From positions 1-64,000 of the forward strand of contig SEDG01000001.1 in assembly GCA_004295885.1 (NCBI GenBank): a stretch of DNA of 64,000 bases. Reading direction: 5' to 3'. This DNA is from Pedobacter sp. (GTDB lineage: Bacteria > Bacteroidota > Bacteroidia > Sphingobacteriales > Sphingobacteriaceae). The notes under the pieces were generated by a model, which made no database searches, was not told the DNA's origin, and worked only from the letters and a program-made list of their open reading frames with translations. Positions 16,329 through 26,388 of this stretch are shown piece by piece (the first letter of the stretch is position 1; each line of letters begins with the position of its first letter). The translations under genes and the position numbers were made by a program.

Positions 16329-19300
16329 ATGAACAGAACTCTAACTCTTATCTTATTCCTGTTGATGGGTTTTACAAATCTCTACTCGCAAGACATTACC
16401 TTAAAAGGTACGGTGTCTGACGAAGGTGGAGCAATGCCTGGCGTATCTGTAAAAGTGTCGGGAAGTGCCAAGGTAACCACGACAGACGCTAATGGAAACT
16501 TTCAGATCCCGGTAAAAAATGGGGAATCTGTGGTTATTTCTGCAGTGGGCTACGAGGCGCAAACTATCAAGTTTGCTGGACAGCAGAACATCAGGGTCAT
16601 ACTAAAGTCTTCAACCATTAGCCTTGATGAAACAGTAGTGGTTGGTTATGCCGTACAGAAAAAGGCAACCTTAACAGGCTCTGTGTCTGCAATAAGTGGA
16701 AAGGAACTCAATACAAGGAGTGTTGCATCACTATCTACCGCATTACAGGGAAAACTTCCAGGGGTAACCGTTCAGCAATCTTCTGGACAACCTGGCGATG
16801 ATGGTGCAAACATCCGAATTCGTGGTATTGGATCCATCAATTCTACTACATTTCCACTAGTGCTTGTAGATGGCATAGAAACCGGTATCAACCAGGTTGA
16901 CATGAACACAGTTGAGACCATTTCGGTATTGAAAGATGCAGCTTCTGCGGCCATTTATGGATCTAGGGCCTCAAACGGAGTAATCTTGATTACTACCAAG
17001 AGAGGTAAGGCGGGTACAATAACCACTAACTATAACGGCTATTCTACCCTACAGAGGCCAACAAACATGCCGATGGTGCTTAGTGCCTACGAATATTTAC
17101 AATCTGAGCTAAATTCGTTTGATAATGCTGGAATAACAGTACCTCCTTCTCAAAGGGTTGCATTGGAGCAATTGATAGAGGATCAGCGCACCTTAAAACC
17201 AGATAACTGGAACCGTTACGACACCGATTGGCGCAAGGAAACCATGAAGGATTATGCATTCATGCAAAATCATAATGTAAGTATCAGTGGAGGTAGCGAT
17301 AAATTATCATTTTTTGGTTCGGGTAGTTACCTAGACCAAGATGGATTGATTCCCAATAACAATTATAAGAGAACAAATATATTGCTTAATGCCGACGCAC
17401 AGCTGTTACCTTGGGCAAAGTTCTCCCTGAATACCTCCCTGAGAACTTCCAATGAGTTAACTCCAGGCGTGAACACGCCAAAGAACATAATCAGTAAGTC
17501 GCTTTATATGCTACCGACCTTATCGGCAGCCAGGGAACTGGATGGAAATTGGGGTTACGGAAAAAATGGTGACAATCCAACTGCGGAAGCTTATGCCAGT
17601 GGAGAGAACATCAACAAGGGTTCAGAGGCAATCGTTAGCGGTATGTTGACCCTTACACCAATCAAAAATTTCGAGGTTTTGGGCCAATATTCCTTAAGAA
17701 CGGTAACCAATAGGTCAAGAAGCTTAATCACTCCTTATGTTGTTTCATTAAAGGGAGCAGTAAAAGGCACCTATCCACCTCAAGATGGACTGACTGAAAG
17801 TTGGAGCCAAACCGTAAGAAATTACTATCGTCTTCAAACTTCATACGAGAAAAATATTGATAAGCATGCCCTTAAATTCCTAATTGGTTACCAAGGTGAA
17901 GACAATAACAATTCATCTTTCTTTGGCGCAAAAAATAACTTTACGCTGGGTCGTTATTATTTAAGTAATGGCGAAGGTAAAACAGCGACATCGGGCGGTG
18001 GTGCCAGTAGTTGGGCAATGATGTCTGGTTACGGTCGTATCAATTACAACTATGGTCAAAAATATCTTTTGGAAATCAATGGAAGGTATGATGGGTCGTC
18101 TCGCTTTACAGAATCAAATCGTTGGGGATTTTTCCCTTCAGCATCTGCTGGATGGGTGATCTCTGAGGAAAACTTCATGAGTAAGACTAAAAAGACAATT
18201 GATTTATTGAAATTAAGGGTTTCTTATGGTATACTAGGAAACCAAGATATAGGAAACTATCCTTACACAGCTACAGTTAACTCAGGTTACGGATACTATT
18301 TGGGTGATACTAAAACACTTGTAGATGGCGTTGCACAAGTTGCACTCTCAAACAGCGATATTACCTGGGAAAGATCAAAACAGTTTGACGTTGGGGTAGA
18401 CTTAAACATGTTTGCAAGTAAGTTAAGTGTAACGGCAGATTATTACGTGAAGAAAATCGACAATATGCTGTTGCGATTCCCCTTGCCGTACTACGCGGGT
18501 CAACAACCTGCCTTTACCAATGCTGGTGATATGGAGAACAAAGGTTGGGAAATTGCCGTAGGCTATAAGGACAAGATCAGGGATTTCTCTTACGGCATTA
18601 CCGTCTCTGTCAACGATAACCGAAATAAGATCACCGATCTGAATGGATTGAATTCACAGGATAAGACACAGGTCGTGGGTTATCCCAACAATGGGGTTTG
18701 GGGCTATTTGTCTGATGGATATTATAAGGACGCCGCAGATGTTGCCAGTTCTCCCAAACTAAGTAATTCAGCCCGTCCCGGTTTTGTAAAATACAAGAAA
18801 ATATTTGAAGGCCCTGGAGTAGATCCATTACTGATAGATTCAAGGGACCAGGTATACCTGGGAGATCCATTTCCTCACTATGAATATGGCGTAAACTTAA
18901 CCGCAGGATGGAAAAATTTCGATTTTAATGCTTTCATCCAGGGAATTGGACAACGTTCGGCATTTTTAAGTGGCATAGGATTGAAGCCCTTCGCCAATGG
19001 CTCTAACCTGTTTCGCCATCAACTGGATTCGTGGACTCCAGAAAACCCTGATGCCGAATTCCCAATCTTGGTACCTGAGGCTAACTCTGCAGATAACTTT
19101 GTACGGTCAGACAAGTGGGTAAGGAACGCATTTTACGGCAGGCTTAAAAACGTGGTTCTAGGCTACACCTTGCCAAAAAAACTTACCCAGAAAATGAAGT
19201 TACAGAACATAAGGTTGTATGTAAGCGGTCAGAACCTGTTTACCATCAGTAAATTTTACGAAGGTTATGATCCAGAGGTCAGTTATGGCGGTTCGCTTGG

Positions 19301-19358
19301 TGGCGAGTTCTATCCCATCATGCAAACCTACACTTTTGGTCTAAACGTAAGTTTTTAA
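16329..19358 (+). CDS. SusC-type TonB-dependent outer-membrane transporter 1
   Basis: The 1009-residue protein has a signal peptide (about 1-20), then a carboxypeptidase-regulatory-like beta domain (ITLKGTVSDEGG...). The SusC linker LDETVVVGYAVQKKATLTGSV (about 99-119) and a plug domain with LVLVDGIE and VLKDAASAAIYGSRASNGVILITTKRG follow, and then a 22-strand-type barrel ending in Phe. It works with the SusD encoded 17 nt downstream to bring oligosaccharides across the outer membrane using TonB energy. It lacks an STN signalling domain, so control is probably by the ROK repressor and not by an anti-sigma factor. Confidence 0.95.
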   Translation: MNRTLTLILFLLMGFTNLYSQDITLKGTVSDEGGAMPGVSVKVSGSAKVTTTDANGNFQIPVKNGESVVISAVGYEAQTIKFAGQQNIRVILKSSTISLDETVVVGYAVQKKATLTGSVSAISGKELNTRSVASLSTALQGKLPGVTVQQSSGQPGDDGANIRIRGIGSINSTTFPLVLVDGIETGINQVDMNTVETISVLKDAASAAIYGSRASNGVILITTKRGKAGTITTNYNGYSTLQRPTNMPMVLSAYEYLQSELNSFDNAGITVPPSQRVALEQLIEDQRTLKPDNWNRYDTDWRKETMKDYAFMQNHNVSISGGSDKLSFFGSGSYLDQDGLIPNNNYKRTNILLNADAQLLPWAKFSLNTSLRTSNELTPGVNTPKNIISKSLYMLPTLSAARELDGNWGYGKNGDNPTAEAYASGENINKGSEAIVSGMLTLTPIKNFEVLGQYSLRTVTNRSRSLITPYVVSLKGAVKGTYPPQDGLTESWSQTVRNYYRLQTSYEKNIDKHALKFLIGYQGEDNNNSSFFGAKNNFTLGRYYLSNGEGKTATSGGGASSWAMMSGYGRINYNYGQKYLLEINGRYDGSSRFTESNRWGFFPSASAGWVISEENFMSKTKKTIDLLKLRVSYGILGNQDIGNYPYTATVNSGYGYYLGDTKTLVDGVAQVALSNSDITWERSKQFDVGVDLNMFASKLSVTADYYVKKIDNMLLRFPLPYYAGQQPAFTNAGDMENKGWEIAVGYKDKIRDFSYGITVSVNDNRNKITDLNGLNSQDKTQVVGYPNNGVWGYLSDGYYKDAADVASSPKLSNSARPGFVKYKKIFEGPGVDPLLIDSRDQVYLGDPFPHYEYGVNLTAGWKNFDFNAFIQGIGQRSAFLSGIGLKPFANGSNLFRHQLDSWTPENPDAEFPILVPEANSADNFVRSDKWVRNAFYGRLKNVVLGYTLPKKLTQKMKLQNIRLYVSGQNLFTISKFYEGYDPEVSYGGSLGGEFYPIMQTYTFGLNVSF

Positions 19359-19375
19359 TCTAATAGCTAAAGAAA

Positions 19376-21250
19376 ATGAACAATAAGATATTAAAAAGCG
19401 GTTTTGTTGTCCTTATGGCAACACTATTGACAGTTTCTTCAGGCTGTCAGAAAGACTATTTGGATAGGCAACCATTAAGTGACTACCTTTCTTCTAATTT
19501 TTATAACAATGAAGGTGCAATAGCCCTAGGGGCAAACGGGTGTTACCAATTGCTAAAGATGAACCATTTCAATAGCAGTTCCATTCCGCTATCGGTGTTA
19601 TGGGACATGTATACACCATTCGGCATAGAAAGGGCAGATAACAGTTCAATTGGTGTTGGTAACGTGGACCTAAGGACCACTTATTCCGTGGAACTGACTT
19701 ACGCAAACCTTTATACCTCTGTTGCCAGGTGTAATTCGGTATTGACTGGCGCTGCGCCTTACTACAATGACTTGACTGACAAGGCAAAACAATACCTGAG
19801 CGAGATCAGGGTCTTGAGGGCGCATTATAACATCCAGTTGGTCAGTCTATTTGGGGATATCCCATATTTTGAGAAACCTGTAACAGCAGAGCAGCTTCAG
19901 ACGCTTAAACGTACCCCTTGGCAAGAAGCGGTTGATGCAATCATAAGGGACTTAGATGATGCAGCGGTAAATTTACCCTGGATAGCAACTGAATATGGTA
20001 GGGTTGATAAATCTGTAGCTTATGGCCTTAAGGCAAGGATTGCCCTTTTCGCAGGCTCTTGGAATAAATTCGGTTTTGGAAGGGATGCTGTAAAGGACCA
20101 GGCCAAGGCTTCTTCCTATTTCAAGGTTGCGGCAACGGCTGCAAAAAAAGTCATGGATGAAAGTGGACGTTCCTTAGCCAACAATTACAATGACCTGTTT
20201 ACCAGGGTTGGACAGTTAAAAGCTGATGCCAAGAATGAAACGATGCTATTTATGGTGTTTTCAGACTTTGGCGATAAGAATTACCACTATATGTCCACTG
20301 GAGAACAGGTTAGGATGATTGGGCAAAGCGGGAGGTTCCCCACGCAACAATTGGTTGATACCTACGAAACCAGTAACGGTAAACGTATCGACCAGGCTGG
20401 TTCGGGCTACAATCCAAAAACACCGTTCATCAACAGGGATCCGAGGTTAAAATACACCATTTATACTCAGGGTGATACCATCATTGGAAACACGGGAAGT
20501 AATAAACTTAAATTTTTGATGGAGGTATATAATCCACTTACCAAATCTTTCGATGCGCAGAATAATGTGAAATTGGTAGACAACGCCGATTATAAGGGTG
20601 CTGTGGCACCATTTGGCTATGTACAGAGCGGGGTTGGTTTTGCTTGGAGAAAATACAATCATTTTGATGATGAAAGCACATTCACGGCAACGTACAATAT
20701 CAATATTATGCGTTATGCAGAAATCCTCTTGACCTATGCAGAAGCCAAGATTGAGCTTGCGGAATTGGATGCAACAGTTGTAGACGCGATTGACAAGGTA
20801 AGGGCGAGGGTAGGTATGCCAGGTATCTTGATTTCCGATCCTTCTAGGGCTGGAAACGTAGAAAAAATGCGCCAGATCGTTCGCCGTGAACGAAAGGTAG
20901 AACTGATGAAAGAAGCCCTGTATTTCTTTGATATGCGCCGTTGGAGACTGGGAAGCATCCAGAATGCAGAACCAACTTATGGGTATCCACTGGCCACGGG
21001 CGTAAATCCTGCTACCAACACCTATCCCAATGGTTATGACCAGGCTACCCCAGACATGGTTCCATCTTTCGGTGCTGCTGGTTCAGAACGAGACATCAAT
21101 GATGTTGCAAGTTATGCAGCTTATGGAAGCAAACTAAGGAAACGAGATATCAGTCGCATTTGGGAAGATAAATTTTATCTATGGCCGATACCCCAGACAG
21201 AACTTAACAAACAACCATCGCTAGGGCAGAACCTGGGGTATGGTAATTAA
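19376..21250 (+). CDS. SusD/RagB-type surface glycan-binding lipoprotein 1
   Basis: The 624-residue lipoprotein has lipobox SSGCQ near residue 24, followed by the usual DYLDRQPLSDYL. The helical SusD core shows ILTYAEAKIELAEL and the late motif RRERKVELMKEALYFFDMRRW (about 500-520), then a C-terminal WPIPQTEL. It caps SusC 1 and binds the incoming glycan at the cell surface. It lies 17 nt after SusC in the same operon. Confidence 0.95.
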   Translation: MNNKILKSGFVVLMATLLTVSSGCQKDYLDRQPLSDYLSSNFYNNEGAIALGANGCYQLLKMNHFNSSSIPLSVLWDMYTPFGIERADNSSIGVGNVDLRTTYSVELTYANLYTSVARCNSVLTGAAPYYNDLTDKAKQYLSEIRVLRAHYNIQLVSLFGDIPYFEKPVTAEQLQTLKRTPWQEAVDAIIRDLDDAAVNLPWIATEYGRVDKSVAYGLKARIALFAGSWNKFGFGRDAVKDQAKASSYFKVAATAAKKVMDESGRSLANNYNDLFTRVGQLKADAKNETMLFMVFSDFGDKNYHYMSTGEQVRMIGQSGRFPTQQLVDTYETSNGKRIDQAGSGYNPKTPFINRDPRLKYTIYTQGDTIIGNTGSNKLKFLMEVYNPLTKSFDAQNNVKLVDNADYKGAVAPFGYVQSGVGFAWRKYNHFDDESTFTATYNINIMRYAEILLTYAEAKIELAELDATVVDAIDKVRARVGMPGILISDPSRAGNVEKMRQIVRRERKVELMKEALYFFDMRRWRLGSIQNAEPTYGYPLATGVNPATNTYPNGYDQATPDMVPSFGAAGSERDINDVASYAAYGSKLRKRDISRIWEDKFYLWPIPQTELNKQPSLGQNLGYGN

Positions 21251-21275
21251 ATATTTATTCAACAAAACTAAAAAT

Positions 21276-23087
21276 ATGAAAAAGATAAATTCTTTAACTA
21301 CCAGTGCAGCTTCATTATTGCTATTGATGGTTATCATATTTAGCGCCTGTAGCAAACAGGATGAGCTAGACCGAACGTTTGAAGGTGCAAAAATAGTGGG
21401 TGTAAAAGTCAATGGTGAACTTTTCTTGCCCACCTACACGGCAAACGACGTAAACATTGCCATTCCAGCGGGAAGAGATCTGTCAAAGGTAAAGGTTCAG
21501 GTACTGGTTGCCAATGGGACCATCGAAAATTTTACCAATGATGTCATCATGGATGTGCGAAAACCCTTGCCACTGACCTTAAACGGAAGTGATGGGGCAA
21601 ATAAGAACGTGATGCTAAAAATCGTGTCGCCACCTTCACTGTCAAACCTGATCATTGAAGGACTGACCATTCCAAAATCCGACATCTATTTCAGCGCTAA
21701 CTCATTGATCGTCCAGGTTCCCACTGGCACTAACTTAACTAACCTTAAGGTGACACTGGGTTTCATCAATGGTACGTTGCAAGACTTCACCAATGGCGTT
21801 GCCCTAAACTATGCCACACCAAAGACTTTTAAGATCAAAGGTGTTGATGAGACCACTATCTATAACTATGATTTGATCGTTACCACTGAAAAGGTCGGTC
21901 CAGCCTCTGTTAGGTCAATGACGATCAATGGGGTCGCCACCGATTCTGTTGTAGTCGTGGCACCATCTACCCTGGTTCCCTATGTCAAGGGACTGACTGA
22001 TTTTTCTCAAGCCGCCGTTTCCATCACTTCGGGTTTTGGCAACAAGGTAGATCCAGCCTTTACGGGGAACAACCTGAACCTGCTAGTGGGTACATCTAAG
22101 GTAAAGATTACCGGAACTGATGGGATTGAAAAGGAATTCACCATTGGTGTGCCTAAATTATCCCTGACACCGATATTTTCAAAGGATTATGCAGATTTCA
22201 GTTTCCCTACCAACGATTTAACGGGAGTGGCGCTAAGCGGAAATTACATCGTGGTTCCCAACTATTCATTTACTGCTCCGGCAGTAAACGGACCAAATTA
22301 TTACGACTTGGCAGGTGTGAGACAAGGTGTGCTTAACAGGACGGGTACCACTGTTGCAAACAGCATCAGGAAAGTGGCAACAGATAGCAAGGGCGTTATA
22401 CTTAGCGTATCATTAGGCTTGATTACCGGTGACCAGTACATTTATAAATGGGATAACGTTACCTCGACACCCGTGCCTTACATTACATATAACTCCTCTA
22501 GCTTGGGTTATGGCACAACGGCTTTCAGGGCAGCGGGAATAAACGTGTCGGGTAGCCTTGACGGCGATGCGATCATTACCGTTGGCTTTGCGCAAAAGGC
22601 CGATGTGTTGGTATGGAAGGTGACCGGGGGCGTTTTAAATCCAACCCCAACCAAACTTACCCATCCATATACCTCCACTGGTTTTTATTGGAGCATGGAG
22701 CCACTTCCCATTGGAACGCAAGGTTATATTGGTGCAATGTCCGGAACCAGCCTAAACGGTTTGGCAAGCTTGACGAGCACACTTTCCGAGGTTTCAAAGG
22801 TAACTGGCATTTCCGCTACCGACTGCAAGGCGATAAAGTTAAACGGAAGGACCTATTTGGCATATACAGCCTATACGAGTGGCAAAGGCGCCTATTTCCG
22901 CATCAGCGATATCACCGATAACCAGACAACCTCACTACAGAACCCGATAATGGATGTACTCATGAAGTCTACCCAGGCCAATGGCAACTTGACAATGGAT
23001 GCGGATATGGCTATAATCAATGGCAAGCTACATGCGGTGTTCGTTTGTACCAACATAGGTATGCAGTTCTTTAAACTTGAGCAATAA
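21276..23087 (+). CDS. Surface lipoprotein with Ig-like (DUF5018-type) repeats
   Basis: The chosen start at 21276 gives a lipoprotein signal with lipobox IFSAC. A frame-open ATG at 21240 inside the susD end would add 12 unhelpful residues. Two to three Ig-like units follow (about 25-300), each with a core like VPTGTNLTNLKV and a 'tl..FTNGV' turn. The C-terminal half (about 300-600) has regular beta segments that could be a propeller. The position after SusD and the lipidation fit a surface glycan-binding protein (SusE/F role). No catalytic motif is seen. The ligand is unknown. Confidence 0.75.
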   Translation: MKKINSLTTSAASLLLLMVIIFSACSKQDELDRTFEGAKIVGVKVNGELFLPTYTANDVNIAIPAGRDLSKVKVQVLVANGTIENFTNDVIMDVRKPLPLTLNGSDGANKNVMLKIVSPPSLSNLIIEGLTIPKSDIYFSANSLIVQVPTGTNLTNLKVTLGFINGTLQDFTNGVALNYATPKTFKIKGVDETTIYNYDLIVTTEKVGPASVRSMTINGVATDSVVVVAPSTLVPYVKGLTDFSQAAVSITSGFGNKVDPAFTGNNLNLLVGTSKVKITGTDGIEKEFTIGVPKLSLTPIFSKDYADFSFPTNDLTGVALSGNYIVVPNYSFTAPAVNGPNYYDLAGVRQGVLNRTGTTVANSIRKVATDSKGVILSVSLGLITGDQYIYKWDNVTSTPVPYITYNSSSLGYGTTAFRAAGINVSGSLDGDAIITVGFAQKADVLVWKVTGGVLNPTPTKLTHPYTSTGFYWSMEPLPIGTQGYIGAMSGTSLNGLASLTSTLSEVSKVTGISATDCKAIKLNGRTYLAYTAYTSGKGAYFRISDITDNQTTSLQNPIMDVLMKSTQANGNLTMDADMAIINGKLHAVFVCTNIGMQFFKLEQ

Positions 23088-23097
23088 ATTGAGAATT

Positions 23098-23979
23098 ATG
23101 AAATATAGCACCGTTAATCTTGCATTTATCTGCGCATTTGCCCTGTTTATCGCCTGCGGGAAAGAGATAAAGAGCGTGGTCGCCGAAACTGCTATAGATC
23201 CCCTGGACAATTATTTTAAGGGAGAAGTTAGGCCAGACAACGTCAAACCATGCTTTAACGGTGCCTATTATCGTAAGGTAGTTTCAAGCAAGGATTATTG
23301 GTTGGGCATTGGGGGCAAGGTCACCTTGCCCACGATGACCTTTGACCCGCTTCGTGTCAATCCCGCTAAGCCGGGCCAGTACCTGGATAACCCATCAATT
23401 TATTTGGGCGGCAATATGGGTGGCCAGGAAACGGACATTGGCCTTACCTGGGAAGTGATTAAGGATGCCAATGGAAACGTAACCGCGGACAGGAGGGCCT
23501 TCAGACCTTTCCTGCGAAGAACTGGTCTAGGGGCGCAGGTGGCAACTTACGAAAACGCACCGGCAATGGATATGTATTATTGGTATCCTGGCGAGGAAAT
23601 CAGCATTTCCTTACAGCTATTGACTGATAAAAAACTGAAATTCATCGTGGAAGGTGCGGGTAAGCGATTTGAAAAGGATTTTGACGCGGATGGTTACTCG
23701 TTAAACGGGCTGGGAGAATTTAAGCGGGTAAACGCAATCGACCAGGTCGCCAATGAGGGCAAACCAGCCCAGTCCACCAAAACAAAGGTAGAAAATGCCC
23801 AGTGGAGTGAAACATACCTTTTCAGGAGTTACAGGTCAAGTGTGACAAAGGTTCCGCTACATAGTGGTCGTCTTACCGACATGAGATGCCCGGCATCAAG
23901 TTATTTTGCCATCACCGCTTCGGTGGAAGAAATGAAAAAAGGAGCAGAAAAAGTGAATATCAATGGAAATGGTTATTAA
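23098..23979 (+). CDS. PUL-associated lipoprotein of unknown family
   Basis: Taking the ATG at 23098 gives a 294-residue lipoprotein (lipobox LFIAC). An upstream in-frame ATG at 23077 overlaps the previous gene by 11 nt and gives a poor signal peptide. The mature protein is rich in aromatic residues (YYWYPG, NYF, SYFAI) and beta-prone segments, with no motif I recognise. It lies between the Ig-like lipoprotein and the first GHL10 gene in one operon, so surface glycan binding or presentation is likely. No catalytic residues can be named. Confidence 0.7.
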   Translation: MKYSTVNLAFICAFALFIACGKEIKSVVAETAIDPLDNYFKGEVRPDNVKPCFNGAYYRKVVSSKDYWLGIGGKVTLPTMTFDPLRVNPAKPGQYLDNPSIYLGGNMGGQETDIGLTWEVIKDANGNVTADRRAFRPFLRRTGLGAQVATYENAPAMDMYYWYPGEEISISLQLLTDKKLKFIVEGAGKRFEKDFDADGYSLNGLGEFKRVNAIDQVANEGKPAQSTKTKVENAQWSETYLFRSYRSSVTKVPLHSGRLTDMRCPASSYFAITASVEEMKKGAEKVNINGNGY

Positions 23980-23988
23980 AATAAATTT

Positions 23989-25128
23989 ATGAAAAACTAT
24001 ATATTGGGCACGATTGGTGCCACGATCTTAAGCATGACTGCCTGTAAAAAGGAGATACAAAGGGTTCCTACAAACTATAAACCCCCAGTTGCAGAAACGG
24101 CCAAGGTAAATTTCTCTGGCACCTGGGTGACCAACGTGGCCAGTGATGCGCTTGATTCAAGGGCCAACATCATAAAGACCGTAGCGACTTGCAAGGCCAG
24201 TGGCATCAACAATATTTTTGTGGTGGTGTGGAACCAAGGCAGGACATTATACAATAGCGATATCATGCTCAGTACCTTTGGGGAAAAGATCATGCCCAAA
24301 TTTGCGGGCAGGGATCCTTTGCAGGAAATGATTGAAGAGGCGCACAAGGAAAAGATCAAGGTGCATGCTTGGTTTGAATATGGCTTTGCAACTTCATACA
24401 ACCAGAACGGAGGTTCCATTATCCAAACTAAACCGACATGGGCAGCAAAAGATAGTCAGGGAAACCTGGTGAACAAAAATGGTTTTGACTGGATGAACGC
24501 ATTCTTGCCGGAGGTTCAGGATTTCATGGCGTCCCTTGTTATGGAAGTGGTAAATAAATATGACGTGGATGGGGTTCAGGGAGATGATAGGATGCCTGCA
24601 TTACCGTCAACTGCTGGGTATGATACCTACACGGTAAATCTTTACAAAACCCAGCACAATGGTACCGCCCCACCCACGGATTACAAAAACGCTGATTGGA
24701 TAAATTGGAGGGCAGATTTGCTGACGGATTTCTTGCGTCGTCTTTACGCCCAGGTAAAGGCTAAAAAGCCAAATGTATTGGTGACAAGTGCGCCAAGCGT
24801 TCATCCGTTTGGCAAGGATGAATATCTGCAGGACTGGCCTACATGGCTAGATAAGGGATACGTTGACCTGGTGCTGCCACAGAATTACCGTTATGACTTG
24901 GCTGCTTATAAAGCTACCTTGGCGCAACAACTCACCTATTTAAAGGCAAAGGATAAGGCAAAGTTCTATCCAATCATGCTCATACAAAATGCCAGTTATA
25001 ATCCGTCACTTACCTTGATGACCGATATGATCAGTGAAAACAGGAAAAATGGGATTGTTGGAGAAGGTTTTTGGTTCTTTGAGGGAATCAAGCAATTTCC
25101 GACTTATTTTGCAACCTATAATAAATAG
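23989..25128 (+). CDS. GHL10-family (PF02638-like) glycoside hydrolase lipoprotein 1
   Basis: The 379-residue lipoprotein has lipobox MTAC near residue 19. The family strand pattern is clear: GTWVTN at the start of the barrel, IKVHAWFEYGFA (about 123-134), the conserved VDGVQGDDRMPA (about 191-202) with an acidic pair, then LVLPQNYRYD (about 296-305). GHL10 includes E. coli DigH, which cleaves denuded peptidoglycan glycan strands, and related proteins acting on GlcNAc-type glycans. It is followed by a terminator and a paralogue (25184-26380) with the same motifs. The substrate here is unknown but would fit an amino-sugar glycan. Confidence 0.82.
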   Translation: MKNYILGTIGATILSMTACKKEIQRVPTNYKPPVAETAKVNFSGTWVTNVASDALDSRANIIKTVATCKASGINNIFVVVWNQGRTLYNSDIMLSTFGEKIMPKFAGRDPLQEMIEEAHKEKIKVHAWFEYGFATSYNQNGGSIIQTKPTWAAKDSQGNLVNKNGFDWMNAFLPEVQDFMASLVMEVVNKYDVDGVQGDDRMPALPSTAGYDTYTVNLYKTQHNGTAPPTDYKNADWINWRADLLTDFLRRLYAQVKAKKPNVLVTSAPSVHPFGKDEYLQDWPTWLDKGYVDLVLPQNYRYDLAAYKATLAQQLTYLKAKDKAKFYPIMLIQNASYNPSLTLMTDMISENRKNGIVGEGFWFFEGIKQFPTYFATYNK

Positions 25129-25141
25129 GTCATAAGTTTAG

Positions 25142-25181
25142 GCCCCAATGTAACCTGGGTTACTTGGGGCTGTTTTTTTTT
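25142..25181 (+). terminator. Strong terminator touching the next start codon
   Basis: GCCCCAA-(T)-GTAACC at 25142-25155 pairs with GGTTACTTGGGGC at 25158-25170, with one bulged T and a 2-nt loop. A T-run follows to 25181. The ATG of the second GHL10 gene starts at 25184, so this ends the upstream operon or acts as an attenuator for the downstream gene. Confidence 0.9.
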
Positions 25182-25183
25182 AC

Positions 25184-26380
25184 ATGATGAAGAAACTATT
25201 AATACTGTTAATCACCTTCGTAAGCCTTAACGGTTTTGCTTTAGAAAATCCGAAGGCCATCAGGGGCGTATGGGTACCAGCGCCTCGTTTTACTAGTGCA
25301 CTGCATACCTATGAAAATGTGCAAGATTTCGTTAACCTATTGGATAGCCTGAATTTTAATGCTGTTTTCTTGGTTTCCTATGCGCAAACCCAGACCATAT
25401 ACAAAAGCAAGGTTATCCAGAAATATGCTGGGATTAAGGATATAAAAAAGACTAGCCTGCTAAGTCCATACCTAGATAACTATGATAAAAATGCAAAAAG
25501 CACTACTGCCGATCCTGTTGCAGACCTGATCAGGTTGGCACACGAGAAAGGTATAAAGGTGTTTTTTTGGTATGAATATGGGTTTATGGGCGATACAAAG
25601 CCGATTACCAATAATAATGGATTACTCGCAAAAAATAAAGATTGGCTTGGCGTCGATAACCAGGGCAAGCCAGCCTCTTATCATAATAAGGACTTTTATT
25701 TTAATGCCTATAGCCCAAAGGTCCAGGGCTATATCACTAAATTAATTGAGGAGGGTATCAGGTTGTATCCAGAAGTAGATGGCATCCAGGGAGATGACCG
25801 CTTGCCAGCAATGCCCATAAACTCTGGGTATGATGCCTATACGGTATCGAAATATAAAAAGGAGCATGGCGGTGAACATCCGCCCCAGGATTTCAATGAT
25901 CAAGGTTGGATAGATTGGCGAATCAATATTTTAAATCAGTTTGGCAAAACGCTCTATGAGGCGGCCCATAAGGCCAAAAAAGATATCATTGTCAGTTTTG
26001 CACCAAATCCTTATCCCTGGAGCAGAGAAAACCTGATGCAAGATTGGCCAACCTGGCTAAAAGAGGGATATTGTGACTTGCTGGCTGTACAATGTTATCG
26101 ATATAATGCCCAAGCTTACAAGAACACGGTTACCGAAGCGCTTACTAATGTTAAGGAAAGTAACACAAACGCGCTTTTTGCACCGGGTATTATTTTAATG
26201 GAAGGTGGCACGATTAAAATGTCTGCCGATTTGTTAAGGCAACAGATCAAGATAAATAGGGACTTGAATATCAATGGAGAGATCTTTTTTTACAATGAGG
26301 CGCTAAATAATAAGGAGATTAAAGAGGTGTTCTCTGACCTATATTCAACCAAGGTCGACTTTCCCACCAACGTACATTAA
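25184..26380 (+). CDS. GHL10-family (PF02638-like) glycoside hydrolase 2
   Basis: This 398-residue paralogue of the preceding gene has a Sec signal peptide (KKLLILLITFVSLNGFA) and no lipobox, so it is likely periplasmic or secreted while its neighbour is membrane-anchored. Shared blocks are RGVWVPAPR at the start, IKVFFWYEYGF (about 124-134), VDGIQGDDRLPAMP (about 200) and LLAVQCYRYN (about 305). ATG codons at 25184 and 25187 are both possible. The gene sits 3 nt behind a strong terminator, so it may depend on read-through or an internal promoter. The NagX-like gene follows after 8 nt. Confidence 0.82.
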   Translation: MMKKLLILLITFVSLNGFALENPKAIRGVWVPAPRFTSALHTYENVQDFVNLLDSLNFNAVFLVSYAQTQTIYKSKVIQKYAGIKDIKKTSLLSPYLDNYDKNAKSTTADPVADLIRLAHEKGIKVFFWYEYGFMGDTKPITNNNGLLAKNKDWLGVDNQGKPASYHNKDFYFNAYSPKVQGYITKLIEEGIRLYPEVDGIQGDDRLPAMPINSGYDAYTVSKYKKEHGGEHPPQDFNDQGWIDWRINILNQFGKTLYEAAHKAKKDIIVSFAPNPYPWSRENLMQDWPTWLKEGYCDLLAVQCYRYNAQAYKNTVTEALTNVKESNTNALFAPGIILMEGGTIKMSADLLRQQIKINRDLNINGEIFFYNEALNNKEIKEVFSDLYSTKVDFPTNVH

Positions 26381-26388
26381 TAGCAAGG

